Notes: generated from the letters alone by a model not told the origin. Numbered from the stretch's first letter, positions 17,292 to 26,081 are shown. The stretch is DNA of 64,000 nt from Amycolatopsis xylanica (GCF_900107045.1 NZ_FNON01000001.1:310001-374000), one strand, 5' to 3'. A program made the numbers and translations.

Positions 17292-17939
17292 TCAAATACG
17301 GCCGGTCTCGTAGGCCCACATGGCGACCTCGACGCGGTTTCGGGCGCCGAGCTTGCGCATGAGGCTGGCGAGGTGGGCTTTGACGGTGCTCGGGGTGATG
17401 TAGAGGTCGCCGGCGATCTCATTGTTGGTGCGGCCTTGGGCCACAGGCACGAGGACTTCCTCCTCGCGGGCGGTGAGCGGTTCTATCGGCTGCTTCGGTG
17501 GTGGGGTCTGCGCGTGGGCGAAGGCTGCGAGCAGCCGGACGGTCACGCTGGGGGCGATCAGTGCGTTTCCGTCGGCGGCGGCGTGGATGGCCTGGGTCAG
17601 CAGTGCGGATCCGGCGTCCTTGAGCAGGAACCCGCGGGCACCGGCCTTGAGCGCCCCGTGGACGTACTCGTCGAGGTCGAAGGTGGTGATGACCACGATC
17701 GGCAGCGGGTCGGTGACCTCGGGGCCCGCGAGGCGCCGGGTGGCTTCGATGCCGTCCATCAGCGGCATGCGGATGTCGAACAGGCCGACGTCGGGGCGCA
17801 GCTCGAGCGCCAGGCGGACCGCCTCGCGCCCGTCGGCGGCCGCGCCGACCACCTCGATGCCGGGCTGGGCGTCGAGCAGCATGGTCAGCCCGGTGCGCAC
17901 GATCGGCTGGTCGTCGGCGATGAGGACCCTGATGCTCAT
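17292..17939 (-). CDS. NarL/LuxR-family response regulator
   Basis: 215 residues: a receiver domain with acidic pocket (IADDQP) and phospho-acceptor D55 in VGLFDIRMP, conserved T in VVITTF and K in LLKDAG, then a LuxR HTH (LTAREEEVLVPVAQGRTNNEIAGDLYITPSTVKAHLASLMRK region). ATG 17939 overlaps the kinase stop by 4 bp, so it forms an operon with the cognate kinase. Probable target: the divergent small membrane protein gene at 19247. Confidence 0.95.
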   Translation of the reverse strand: MSIRVLIADDQPIVRTGLTMLLDAQPGIEVVGAAADGREAVRLALELRPDVGLFDIRMPLMDGIEATRRLAGPEVTDPLPIVVITTFDLDEYVHGALKAGARGFLLKDAGSALLTQAIHAAADGNALIAPSVTVRLLAAFAHAQTPPPKQPIEPLTAREEEVLVPVAQGRTNNEIAGDLYITPSTVKAHLASLMRKLGARNRVEVAMWAYETGRI

Positions 17940-19087
17940 CGTGGCGTCCCGGTCCTGGGCAGGACCGCCTCCACCCGCCAGCCCCGTTCCGCGGCGGGGC
18001 CCGCGTGGAAGGTGCCGCCGAGCAGTGAGGCGCGTTCGCGCATGCCCACCAGGCCGTAGCCAGCCGGGGCGCGGCCGCCCGGGGTGGAGCCGTCGTCGTC
18101 GACGGTCAGCCGTACCTGGTCGGCGTCGCCCGTGACGGCGACGGTGACCTCGGTCGCGTGGCGGGCGTGCCGTCGAGCGTTGGTGATGGATTCCTGGGCC
18201 AGGCGGTAGATCGCGGCCCCGACCGCCGGGCTGAGGTCGTCGAACTCGCCGGAGAGCGTCACCTTGACGCGGGGACCGCTCTGGCCGGCAGCGGCGAGCC
18301 GTTCGACCTCGGCCACGCCGGGCTGCGGCGCGAACCCGGTGTCCTGTGCGGCGCGCAGCACGCCGACGATGGCGCGCAGCTCGGTGAGGGTGCGGCTCGC
18401 CGCGTCCTCGATGACCGCCAGTGCCTCGACGGCACGCTCGGGATGGGAGGCCGCGACGGCACGTCCTGCTTGGGCCTGGATGGTGATCCCCGAGACGTGG
18501 TGGGCGACGGTGTCGTGGAGCTCGCGAGCGAGCAGTTCGCGTTCGCGGGCCTTGGCGTGGTCGATGTCGCGGACGCGGATCTTCGCGCGATAGCGGATCG
18601 CGGCGCCGAGCGCGGCGGCGAACAGGAAGAACGCGTATCCCGCGACCGCTTCCGTCGGGGTGACGGGGTCGGCGCCGTGGGTGATGATGGCGGCCAGCCA
18701 GAGCAGGATGACGCCGAGGCCGCTCGCGGCTTCCCTGCCGGAGCCCCACCGGAACAGGGCGTACGCCAGGATCAGCACCGCGAGGGTGCTGTTCACCAGG
18801 GTGCCTTGCGCGCCGGTGAGACTTCTGACGATGTCGACGATCGTCAGCGTGCCGCAGGAGACCGCGACCGCGGCGAGTGGGTGCGTGCGTCGCCACAGCA
18901 GCGGGCCGAGGACCGCGAGCACCGCGAAGAGCTGCAGCGGGAGCGGAGCCATGTCTTGGCGAAGCACCACTTCCAGCACTGACCAGCAGATCAGTACCGC
19001 GGCCAAGGCCCAGTCCCGCGGCCTCGGGCCCGGAGCGTTCGTGGGCCGAGGTTCGGCCCACAGCGAGCGGAGCGCGTTGGTGGCCAT
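17936..19087 (-). CDS. Sensor histidine kinase (NarX/DesK-like, HisKA_3)
   Basis: 383 residues with four to five membrane helices between about 26 and 165, then the dimerisation/phospho-acceptor helix with H191 in ARELHDTVAHHVSGI and an HATPase domain (ESITNARRHARH N-box, VDDDGSTPGG, GYGLVGMRERASLLGG). There is no large extracytoplasmic loop, so it probably senses membrane state or a small lipophilic agent. It phosphorylates the overlapping response regulator. Divergent from the DUF6326-like gene with a 159-bp gap. Confidence 0.94.
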   Translation of the reverse strand: MATNALRSLWAEPRPTNAPGPRPRDWALAAVLICWSVLEVVLRQDMAPLPLQLFAVLAVLGPLLWRRTHPLAAVAVSCGTLTIVDIVRSLTGAQGTLVNSTLAVLILAYALFRWGSGREAASGLGVILLWLAAIITHGADPVTPTEAVAGYAFFLFAAALGAAIRYRAKIRVRDIDHAKARERELLARELHDTVAHHVSGITIQAQAGRAVAASHPERAVEALAVIEDAASRTLTELRAIVGVLRAAQDTGFAPQPGVAEVERLAAAGQSGPRVKVTLSGEFDDLSPAVGAAIYRLAQESITNARRHARHATEVTVAVTGDADQVRLTVDDDGSTPGGRAPAGYGLVGMRERASLLGGTFHAGPAAERGWRVEAVLPRTGTPR

Positions 19088-19246
19088 CCGATCAGCCTAG
19101 GCAGTCCATGTGCTCGGTGCCTCCGCCGAAAGTACAAGAGCTCGGCTGTGCCAACGGCCAAGTCGAATCCGGCTCCGGGGCCAATGTGCCCGCCGCCCGC
19201 ATCCGTGAAGGTGAACGCACCCAACCGAGCAAGCCGAGGAGCACCG

Positions 19247-19714
19247 ATGAGAACACCTCAGTCCCGCACCGCACCAGAGAATCCGCAGTCCCGGAACACG
19301 CTGGAAGACCTGCGCCTGCCCGTGCGGGTCAAACTCGCGGCGGCATGGACCAGCTTCATGTTCTTCTACATCTACGTGGACTACCTCGCCCTGTACAAGC
19401 CCGGCTTCCTCGACGGCCTACTGGCAGGCACCGTCCACGAGTTCCACACCGGCCCCACGTTCATCACCATCGCGCTCGCGCTCATGGCCATCCCGATCCT
19501 CATGATCCTGCTCTCCGTGACACTGCCCGCCCGTGCCGACCGCACCCTCAACCTCGTCGTCGCGACGCTCTACATCCCCGTCTCGTTGTTCAACGCGGCA
19601 GGGGAGACGTGGACCTACTCCTACTTCTACTGCCTCTCCATCGGACTCGAGGTGCTGCTACTGGCCTTCATCCTGCGCTCCGCCTGGACCTGGCCGGCTC
19701 GGCCTGCCGGATGA
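19247..19714 (+). CDS. Small four-helix membrane protein (DUF6326-like)
   Basis: 155 residues. A polar N-terminus of about 35 residues is followed by four membrane helices (AAWTSFMFFYIYVDYLALY, FITIALALMAIPILMILLSV, LNLVVATLYIPVSLF, LSIGLEVLLLAFILRSAW). ATG 19247 has GAGGAG 6 nt upstream; earlier in-frame starts lack a site. Resembles the DUF6326 family of unknown role. Its position divergent from a histidine kinase/regulator pair suggests it is their target. Confidence 0.78.
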   Translation: MRTPQSRTAPENPQSRNTLEDLRLPVRVKLAAAWTSFMFFYIYVDYLALYKPGFLDGLLAGTVHEFHTGPTFITIALALMAIPILMILLSVTLPARADRTLNLVVATLYIPVSLFNAAGETWTYSYFYCLSIGLEVLLLAFILRSAWTWPARPAG

Positions 19715-19746
19715 GCGAAGCAAGGTCTTCATGGCAGACAAGTGGC

Positions 19747-20883
19747 TCAGCGAGGCAGTTCGTGTCGCGCGACGGAAGACTCGTCCAGGTCGATGCCCAG
19801 CCCCGGCCGATGCGGTACCAGGACGTGTCCGTCGGCGTAGCGCAGGCGGGTGGCTTCGGTCAGCAGTGTTTCGAAGTTGTAGATGCCTTTCTCGGCTGCG
19901 AAGTACTCGACGACGAGGGTGTTCGCGATCGCGGCGCAGAGGTGGGTGTGGAGGTTGTGGTGCCAGTGCGGGGCCATCGGCACGCCGAAGCTGTCGGCCG
20001 TGTGGGCGATCCGCAGCCACTCGGTGACGCCGCCCGCGACGCCCGCGTCGGCCTGGATGATCGCCGCCGCACCGGTTTCCAGCAGGGCGCGGAACTCCCA
20101 GCGGGTCTGGTGGATCTCGCCGGTGGCGACCGGGGTGACGGTGTGGCGGGCGAGTTCGGCGTGGCCGGTGATGGCTTCGGGGGACAGGGGTTCTTCGAAC
20201 CACCAGAGGCCGGTCTCGCCTGCCGCGCGTTCGAACGCCGTGATCGCCGCGCGGGCTTCGGCCACCGAGCGGTAGGCGTTGTTGGCGTCGAGTGCGAGGC
20301 GGCCGGTGCCGTTGATGACCTCGGTGGCCGCGGCGACGCGGCGGGCGTCTTCCGCGATGCTCAGGCCGCCGACCTTGATCTTGTGGTCGGTGAAGCCTTG
20401 GCTTTTGTTGAAGGCGATTTCGGCGGTGACGGCGTCGGTCCAGTCACCATCGCCGTCCCGGTAGTAGCCGCCGGAAGCGTAGGCGGGCAGAGGATTCGTC
20501 GAGCCGCCGAGCAGTACGGCCAGTGGCTGACCGGCGCGCTGGGCTTTGAGGTCCCAGAGCGCGATGTCGAGTGCCGAGAGCGCGCGGATGATCGCGCCGC
20601 GGCGTCCGGCGAGCAGGGTTTCCTGGTAGGCGCGGCTCCAGAGGCCGACGATGTCGTCGGCTTCGGCGCCGAGGTAACCGGGCGCGAGGAGTTCGTCGAC
20701 CGCGGTGCGGGTGAGCGGCCCGCCCGCGGTGCCCGCGTAGGTGTAGCCGAGGCCGGTGCGGCCGTCGGAGTCGGTGACCTCGACCAGTACGTAGTGGCGG
20801 TCGGCGAGCACGCGGTTGGACATCCTGGTCGCCTGGCTGACCGGGACGCTGACGGCACGGGTGCGGATGGTGCTGATCTTCAC
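19747..20883 (-). CDS. Enolase-superfamily acid-sugar dehydratase / racemase (MR-MLE type)
   Basis: 378 residues with the capping domain and beta/alpha barrel of the mandelate racemase/muconate lactonising group. Seen: KIKVGG base motif, metal ligands Asp in LALDANNAY, Glu in WWFEEPL and Glu in ATGEIHQT, plus QADAG and APHWHHNLH, where His could be the second base. Such enzymes take a proton alpha to a carboxylate; with this neighbourhood, dehydration of a hydroxy acid to a 2-oxo acid is likely. GTG 20883 has AAAGGA upstream. It is last in the run from the TPP subunits, 19 bp after the aldehyde dehydrogenase stop. Confidence 0.85.
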   Translation of the reverse strand: MKISTIRTRAVSVPVSQATRMSNRVLADRHYVLVEVTDSDGRTGLGYTYAGTAGGPLTRTAVDELLAPGYLGAEADDIVGLWSRAYQETLLAGRRGAIIRALSALDIALWDLKAQRAGQPLAVLLGGSTNPLPAYASGGYYRDGDGDWTDAVTAEIAFNKSQGFTDHKIKVGGLSIAEDARRVAAATEVINGTGRLALDANNAYRSVAEARAAITAFERAAGETGLWWFEEPLSPEAITGHAELARHTVTPVATGEIHQTRWEFRALLETGAAAIIQADAGVAGGVTEWLRIAHTADSFGVPMAPHWHHNLHTHLCAAIANTLVVEYFAAEKGIYNFETLLTEATRLRYADGHVLVPHRPGLGIDLDESSVARHELPR

Positions 20884-20902
20884 GAGTGATCGTCCTTTGT
20901 GG

Positions 20903-22243
20903 TCAGGCGGCGCGGATGGTCTTGAGGTTGGCGAATTCGAGTACGCCCGCGGTGCCGAGTTCACGGCCGTGCCCGCTGGCCTTCACTCCACCGACGGGCA
21001 GCCGGGGATCGGATTCGGAGATGCGGTTGACGAACACCGAACCCACCCGGAGCTGAGCGGTGACGGCTTCGGCGCGGCCGGGGTCGGCGGTCCAGACGGA
21101 ACCGCTGAGCCCGTACCGGCTCGCGTTCGCCACCGCGATCGCTTCGGCGTCGGTCGGCACGCGCAGGATGGCGCCAAGTGGGCCGAAGGTCTCTTCGCGG
21201 AAGGTGATGTCGCCGGGGTCGGGGACCTCGATGACGGTCGGCTGGAACCACGCGCCCGGGCGAGAGTCCGGACGGCCGCCGGTGAGCAGTCGCGCTCCCG
21301 CGCCCACTGCCGTGGTCAGCTGCTGGTGCAGCTCGTCGCGCAGATCCGCGCGCGCCATCGGGCCGAGGTCGGTGCCGGGGTCGGCCGGGTCGCCGACCAC
21401 CAGCCCTTCGACCCCGGCCACGACCGCGTCGATGAACTCGTCCGCGACGTCTTGGTGGACGATGAGCCGCTTGGCCGCGATGCAGCTCTGTCCGGTGTTG
21501 AGGAAGCGTGACCGCACCGCGGCCGCCGCGGCGGCGGGGATGTCGGCGTCGCTCAGCACGAGGAAGGGGTCGGAGCCGCCGAGTTCCAGCACGGTCTTCT
21601 TCACCGCGGCGCCCGCTCGGGCGCCGACGAGCGCGCCGACCTTGTTGCTGCCGGTGAACGCGACGGCCGCGACGCGCGGATCGTCGATGAGCGCCCCGAT
21701 CCGGTCCGGCGGCAAGCGCACCGAGCTGAGCGTGCCGGTGCCGAAAGCTTCGTCGAACAATCCTTGGACGGCCCGAGCGCAGCCCGAGACGTTGTCGGCG
21801 TGCTTGAGCACCACCGCGCCGCCGATCGCGACGACCGGCACCATCGAACGGATGACCTGCCAGAACGGGTAATTCCACGGCATGATCGCCAGCACCACCC
21901 CGAGCGGGGTGATCTCCACCCGTGCGGTGTCCGGCGGGACGGGCACCTGCCGCGGGGTGCGCAGTGCGGGCAGGCGGTCGGCGTAGTAGTCGCACGCGAA
22001 CGCGCACTTTTCGATTTCCGCGAGCGATTCGCGGAGTGGCTTGCCCATCTCGGTGGTGATCAGCAGCGCGTGCTCGGCGGCGCGGTTTCGCAGGAGATTT
22101 GCCAGGCGCCGCAACGCTTTCACCCGATCCTCATCCGAAACCGCGGCGAGCGCGCTGTCGAGGACGCGGTCGAGATCTTCCGGAGCTGTGTACGCATATG
22201 TCTCAAGTGGACGGCCGGTCGCCGGGTTCACCGTGGTGATCAT
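20903..22243 (-). CDS. NAD(P)-dependent aldehyde dehydrogenase (succinate-semialdehyde type)
   Basis: 446 residues. Catalytic Cys in NTGQSCIAAKR, general-base Glu in LELGGSDPF, cofactor loop FTGSNKVG, active-site Asn in MPWNYPFW. Oxidises an aldehyde to a carboxylate. ATG 22243 overlaps the stop of the TPP beta-type subunit by 4 bp, so it probably oxidises the aldehyde released by that decarboxylase. It resembles bacterial succinate-semialdehyde dehydrogenases (GabD/SAD group), but substrate is not readable from sequence. Confidence 0.93.
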   Translation of the reverse strand: MITTVNPATGRPLETYAYTAPEDLDRVLDSALAAVSDEDRVKALRRLANLLRNRAAEHALLITTEMGKPLRESLAEIEKCAFACDYYADRLPALRTPRQVPVPPDTARVEITPLGVVLAIMPWNYPFWQVIRSMVPVVAIGGAVVLKHADNVSGCARAVQGLFDEAFGTGTLSSVRLPPDRIGALIDDPRVAAVAFTGSNKVGALVGARAGAAVKKTVLELGGSDPFLVLSDADIPAAAAAAVRSRFLNTGQSCIAAKRLIVHQDVADEFIDAVVAGVEGLVVGDPADPGTDLGPMARADLRDELHQQLTTAVGAGARLLTGGRPDSRPGAWFQPTVIEVPDPGDITFREETFGPLGAILRVPTDAEAIAVANASRYGLSGSVWTADPGRAEAVTAQLRVGSVFVNRISESDPRLPVGGVKASGHGRELGTAGVLEFANLKTIRAA

Positions 22244-22824
22244 CGCGTGGCTCCCGCGTGCGTGAGCAGCCAGTCCTGGAACCGCCGCCCCAAGATCACG
22301 GGGTCTTCCAGAAGTTTCGGGATATCCGTGGCGTTGCCGGGTTCGATGCGCACGTGGAGCAGAACGGGCCCCTCGATGCCTTCGAGTTCGGTCCACGCGT
22401 CACACAACTCGTCGGCGGTCGCGGTGACTCGGGTGGTCCAGCCCGCCGCGGCCGCCATCCGGCCGAGGTCGAGGCGCCCGGCGTGGGTCGGGAGGTTCGC
22501 GGTGGCGCCGTAGACACCGTTGTCCAGCAACACCATCAGCAGTTTTCGCGGCCGCAGATATCCGGCGGTGGCCAGCACGTTGGGGTTCATCAGCAGCGAG
22601 CCGTCGCCTTCGATGGCGACGACGCGGGGGAGCGGCGCGTCGCCGAGACGCAATGCCAGTCCGGTGGCGACGGAACCGGCCAGCCCCATCGAATCCAGCA
22701 GGTACAGGTGATTCGGCCGGTCCGCGATCGCGGCGAGTTCCCGGCTGGACGCGGCGCAGGTCACCACCACCGGGACGTCGCGGGTGAGCTCGGCCAGCAC
22801 GGCCAGCGCGTCGAAGCGTTTCAC
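22240..22824 (-). CDS. TPP-dependent 2-oxoacid decarboxylase, beta-type subunit
   Basis: 194 residues corresponding to the C-terminal TPP-binding domain of sulfopyruvate/phosphonopyruvate decarboxylases (ComE-like): SSREL, LLDSMGLAGSVATGLAL, and the TPP/Mg motif EGDGSLLMNPN followed by LLDNGVYG. GTG 22824 is 2 bp after the alpha subunit stop; the two domains are split over adjacent genes, as in ComDE. Cytosolic, with TPP and Mg. Confidence 0.88.
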   Translation of the reverse strand: MKRFDALAVLAELTRDVPVVVTCAASSRELAAIADRPNHLYLLDSMGLAGSVATGLALRLGDAPLPRVVAIEGDGSLLMNPNVLATAGYLRPRKLLMVLLDNGVYGATANLPTHAGRLDLGRMAAAAGWTTRVTATADELCDAWTELEGIEGPVLLHVRIEPGNATDIPKLLEDPVILGRRFQDWLLTHAGATR

Positions 22825-22826
22825 CG

Positions 22827-23342
22827 TCAGGCCCCCTTTCCGTCGGTGGACCAGAAATGTGCCAGCACGGCGACCGGGCGGAAGGTCATCCGCGCGTGTG
22901 TGCCCGCCTCCTCGACCACGGCCGCCCAGTCCGAGGGCGTGCTGCGCCGGTCGAGTTCGAACGCGGGCACTCCGATCCGCGACAGGAGTGCGGGGGTGTG
23001 CTGGCTGAAGGTGTGGATCATCGAGTTGTACTCGCCGAGTCCGCCGCGGGTGTTGGCCACGATCAGCAGCGGCAGGTGATAGGCGATCGAAAACGTCGTG
23101 AGCGCGGTCAGTGCGTTGCCGAACCCGTTGTCCTGCATGACGATCGCGCCGAAACCACCGGCCAGCGGCAGCGCGCCGAGTACGCCGATCGCTTCTTCCT
23201 CGCGGGACAAGGGGAAAACCTTGGCGTCGTGTGCGGACAGATCAGTGATCACCGGTGCGACGCTGACGGACGGGACATAGCCGATGAGGTCCGGTTTCGT
23301 CGCGCGGATGCCGTCGGCGACCGAGGTCGCGTAGCTAGTCAT
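22827..23342 (-). CDS. TPP-dependent 2-oxoacid decarboxylase, alpha-type subunit
   Basis: 171 residues corresponding to the N-terminal PYR domain of ComD-like decarboxylases: SREEEAIGVLGALPLAGG carries the catalytic Glu that activates TPP, then VMQDNGFGNALTALTT and PLLIVANTRG. ATG 23342 is preceded by AGGAG. First gene of the unit running to 19747; an operator-like motif lies 41 bp before its start. Confidence 0.88.
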   Translation of the reverse strand: MTSYATSVADGIRATKPDLIGYVPSVSVAPVITDLSAHDAKVFPLSREEEAIGVLGALPLAGGFGAIVMQDNGFGNALTALTTFSIAYHLPLLIVANTRGGLGEYNSMIHTFSQHTPALLSRIGVPAFELDRRSTPSDWAAVVEEAGTHARMTFRPVAVLAHFWSTDGKGA

Positions 23343-23382
23343 GGAGCTCCTTCCAGTGCGGCGTAACGTACTACTATGACCA

Positions 23383-23396
23383 AGTAGCATGCAACT
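23383..23396. promoter_or_regulatory. Operator-like motif AGTAGCATGCAACT (GntR site candidate)
   Basis: AGTAGCATGCAACT matches 12 of 14 bases of the perfect palindrome AGTGGCATGCCACT at 25600-25613. Both lie 40-50 bp before the first gene of units that flank the GntR gene. The shared core is AGTnGCATGCnACT. Probably the binding site of the FCD-type GntR protein. Confidence 0.6.
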
Positions 23397-23434
23397 AGTG
23401 AATGTGAAGGGTCACAGTCCGCGTGACCGCGGAA

Positions 23435-24157
23435 TCAGAGGACGATCTGCTCCCCGGCCGGGACGGCGATCTCGACCCATCGGCGCCATTCGGCGACGAG
23501 CCCGCGGTTGTCCTCGCTGCTGTGCGTCACCAGCAGGTCCCCGGACCGGAAGATGTGCTTGCGCATCGCGCGCTCCGCGGCCAGCCCGTCACGCTTGAGC
23601 AGCGCGTCGACGATCGCCCAGTGGTCTTTGAGCGCCGTTTCGACCGGCTGGTAGCGCGGGACGCTGAGCCTGCCGTCCAATGCCAAGGTCTGACGCAGCT
23701 CGCTGACCACCTTGGCGAGCCGGGCGTTGCCGCCTGCGCGCAGGATCAGGTCGTGCAGGCGTTCGTCCGCGGCGAAGTATTCCGGGCCCGCGTCGGCACG
23801 CGACTCCATGATCCGGTACTCGGCCAGCATTTCCTCGTCGTCGCGTGAGGTCAGCACGGCGGCGGCGTTGCGGCAGGCCGGCGGCTCGAGCAGCAGGCGA
23901 AGGCTGCACAGCTCGACGATGCCGCGGCCGTCCTGCCCGACGACGCGGGCGCCGCGGTTGCGTTCGATGCGGACCAGGCCGACATCGGCCAGCTTGAGCA
24001 GCGCCTCACGCACCGGTGTCCGCGAGGCGCCGAACATCTCGCCGAGTTCGCGCGAGGAATACAGCACGCCCTGCGTCAGCTTGCCAGCGCGGATCGCGTC
24101 CCGGATGTCGGCGGCGATCTGCTCGGACTTGCTCTCCGCCTGGGTCTCCTGCGTCAC
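23435..24157 (-). CDS. GntR-family regulator, FadR/FCD subgroup
   Basis: 240 residues: winged helix (SSRELGEMFGASRTPVREALLKLADVGLVRIERNRGARV) then an all-helical FCD ligand domain with candidate metal ligands in the last helices (DERLHDLIL, KDHWAIVDALL, MRKHIF). Such proteins are usually repressors released by a pathway acid. GTG 24157 has GGAGAGG upstream. It sits between the permease and the catabolic genes, all on one strand, and probably binds the motifs at 23383 and 25600. Confidence 0.93.
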   Translation of the reverse strand: MTQETQAESKSEQIAADIRDAIRAGKLTQGVLYSSRELGEMFGASRTPVREALLKLADVGLVRIERNRGARVVGQDGRGIVELCSLRLLLEPPACRNAAAVLTSRDDEEMLAEYRIMESRADAGPEYFAADERLHDLILRAGGNARLAKVVSELRQTLALDGRLSVPRYQPVETALKDHWAIVDALLKRDGLAAERAMRKHIFRSGDLLVTHSSEDNRGLVAEWRRWVEIAVPAGEQIVL

Positions 24158-24219
24158 GGGCCTCTCCGGGAATGCTGGCGGGCACAGTGGGTCACCGGCC
24201 GTGCCTGCCAGCATATCGC

Positions 24220-25554
24220 TTAGGAGCCCACGAGCCCGGCTGCCCCGCGCCGGCGTGCGGAGATCGCCAACCCGGTCAGCACGGCCAGTCCGACGACATT
24301 CGCCGAGATCATCACGAGCATCGACAAGCCGGTATCGCCGCCTGAGGCGTCCTTGATCCACCCGACCGCGAACGGGCTGACGAAGCCCGCCGCGTTGCCC
24401 AGCGAGTTGATCAGCGCGAGTCCGCTGGCCGCGCCGACGCCGGCCAGGTACGCGGTCGGCACAGCCCAGAACAGCGGTTTCGCCGTCTGCGCCGCCATGG
24501 TCGCGACCGTGATCACGGCGAAGGCGGCGACCGGGACACCCAGCAGCAGCGCGGTGCCGGCGAACGTCACCAGCGAGATGATCAGCGCGACGGTGACCGG
24601 CCGCGTCGACCCGCCTGGCGGCACGAGCCTGCCGGTGACGTACATGCAGATCGCGGAGAGCAGGAACGGCACGGCCGAGAGCCAGCCGACCTGGGTGCTG
24701 CTGAGCCCGCGCCCGACACCCTTGATCACCGACGGCATCCAGTACGTCAGCGGATAAGCGCCGCACAGCACGAAGAAGTAGACCGCGCACAACGCGATCA
24801 CGCGCTTGTCCTTCAGCGCCGCCCAATGCCCGCGCGGCGCGCTCGCCGCCCGTTCGGCCTCCTCCGCCGCCAGCGTCGAAGCGAGCCATTCGCGTTCGGG
24901 TCCGGTGAGCCAGCGAGCCTTCTCCGGCCGGTCGGTGAGCGCGAAGAACCCGACGATCCCGAGCACCACCGCGGGAACCCCGCCGAGAATGAACACCCAG
25001 CGCCAGCCGTCGACACCCCAGGCGCCGTCGAAGGTGTCGAGTATCCAGCCGTTGACCGGATTCCCGATCACGCTGGCGACCGGGATCGACACCATGACGG
25101 TCGCGACGATCTTGGTGCGCCGCGCGGTCGGATACCACCGCGTCAGGTACAGCAGGATGCCGGGGAAGAACCCGGCTTCGGCCACGCCGAGCAGGAACCG
25201 CAACACGTAGACGGTGGTGAGATTGGGCGCGAGCGCCGTCGCGGCGGCGACCAGGCCCCAGGTCACCAGGATGCGGGACAGCCACACGCGGGCGCCGACC
25301 TTCGCGAGGATCATGTTGCTGGGCACCTCGGCCAGGATGTAGCCGACGAAGAAGATCCCGGCCGCGAACCCGTACTGGGTCGCGCTCATCCCGAACTCCT
25401 GCTCCAAGCCGAACTTGGCGAAACTGATGTTGATCCGATCCAGGTAGCTGACGAAGTACCCCAGAACCAGCAGCGGAACGACCCGCCAGGTCACTTTCCG
25501 CATCGCGGCCGTCTCGATCGGGCTCCCAGCTCTGGGCAGCACACGCGACATCAT
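24220..25554 (-). CDS. MFS permease, anion:cation symporter type (carboxylate uptake)
   Basis: 444 residues, about 12 membrane helices. Resembles the ACS/phthalate-tartrate permease group (VSYLDRINISFAKFGLEQEFG in helix 1, ILAEVPSNMILAKVGARVWL, GVAEAGFFPGILLYLTRWYP). Likely imports the organic acid that the downstream enzymes break down. The start is ATG 25554 or ATG 25551; GGAGG at 25556-25560 favours the second. An operator-like palindrome lies about 45 bp upstream. Confidence 0.9.
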   Translation of the reverse strand: MMSRVLPRAGSPIETAAMRKVTWRVVPLLVLGYFVSYLDRINISFAKFGLEQEFGMSATQYGFAAGIFFVGYILAEVPSNMILAKVGARVWLSRILVTWGLVAAATALAPNLTTVYVLRFLLGVAEAGFFPGILLYLTRWYPTARRTKIVATVMVSIPVASVIGNPVNGWILDTFDGAWGVDGWRWVFILGGVPAVVLGIVGFFALTDRPEKARWLTGPEREWLASTLAAEEAERAASAPRGHWAALKDKRVIALCAVYFFVLCGAYPLTYWMPSVIKGVGRGLSSTQVGWLSAVPFLLSAICMYVTGRLVPPGGSTRPVTVALIISLVTFAGTALLLGVPVAAFAVITVATMAAQTAKPLFWAVPTAYLAGVGAASGLALINSLGNAAGFVSPFAVGWIKDASGGDTGLSMLVMISANVVGLAVLTGLAISARRRGAAGLVGS

Positions 25555-25599
25555 GCCTCCGAACCCACGCCGTCGTGGTGTGGAAAGCCACTTCCATAG

Positions 25600-25613
25600 A
25601 GTGGCATGCCACT
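25600..25613. promoter_or_regulatory. Perfect palindrome AGTGGCATGCCACT before the permease gene
   Basis: A 14-bp perfect palindrome 46 bp before the MFS start, with further TGCCAC/GTGGCA half-like elements nearby (around 25587 and 25620). It shares its AGTnGCATGCnACT core with 23383-23396, as expected for a dimeric GntR operator. Confidence 0.62.
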
Positions 25614-25785
25614 TGATGAGGTGGCACGTTAGCTCGCCGCGTCGGCACAGGCAAGGGGCGGGATGTGCCGGGGCCGAATACGGTCAGGTGGCGTTCGCTC
25701 CGCCCGGCCCTGACTGTCCTTAGTGGAATATCGCGGCAGTGGACCCAGAAGATGCCTGCGTGAAGGTTCTTACTGGCTCAACAGT

Positions 25786-25820
25786 AAAGCCCCATCCCTC
25801 ATGAAGAGGGACAGGGCTTT
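25786..25820 (-). terminator. Terminator of the Gly-Cys-Val tRNA operon
   Basis: On the minus strand, about 17 nt past the Val tRNA CCA end, AAAGCCC and TCCCTC pair with GAGGGA and GGGCTTT around a small loop, with one mismatch. The length and TTT-ending arm fit an intrinsic terminator. Confidence 0.75.
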
Positions 25821-25836
25821 GATCTGTGAAAAAGTA

Positions 25837-25911
25837 TGGTGCGCGATACTGGGATTGAACCAGTGACCTCTTCCGTGTCAGGGAAGCGCTCTCCCGCTGA
25901 GCTAATCGCGC
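25837..25911 (-). tRNA. tRNA-Val (GAC)
   Basis: Full cloverleaf on the minus strand: acceptor GCGCGAT/ATCGCGC, D arm GCTCAGCGGGAGAGC, anticodon stem CTTCC/GGAAG with loop CTGACAC (anticodon GAC), T arm ACTGG-TTCAATC-CCAGT. Discriminator A; CCA is encoded (25837-25839). Last of three tRNAs in the array. Confidence 0.95.
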
Positions 25912-25912
25912 G

Positions 25913-25983
25913 AGGTGGAGACGGGATTCGAACCCGTGTACACGGCTTTGCAGGCCGTTGCCTCGCCTCTCGGCCACTCCACC
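25913..25983 (-). tRNA. tRNA-Cys (GCA)
   Basis: 71-nt cloverleaf: acceptor GGTGGAG/CTCCACC, anticodon loop CTGCAAA (GCA), T loop TTCGAAT, discriminator U as expected for Cys. CCA is not encoded. Middle of the array, one base from tRNA-Val. Confidence 0.94.
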
Positions 25984-26008
25984 GTGTCAGGCCCGAGAGG
26001 GCCTTCCG

Positions 26009-26081
26009 AGCGGATGACGGGATTCGAACCCGCGACCCTCACCTTGGCAAGGTGATGCGCTACCAGCTGCGCTACATCCGC
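26009..26081 (-). tRNA. tRNA-Gly (GCC)
   Basis: 73-nt cloverleaf: acceptor GCGGATG/CATCCGC, anticodon stem CACCT/AGGTG with loop TGCCA giving GCC, T arm CGGG-TTCGAAT-CCCG, discriminator U. CCA not encoded. First of the minus-strand Gly-Cys-Val transcript. Confidence 0.94.
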
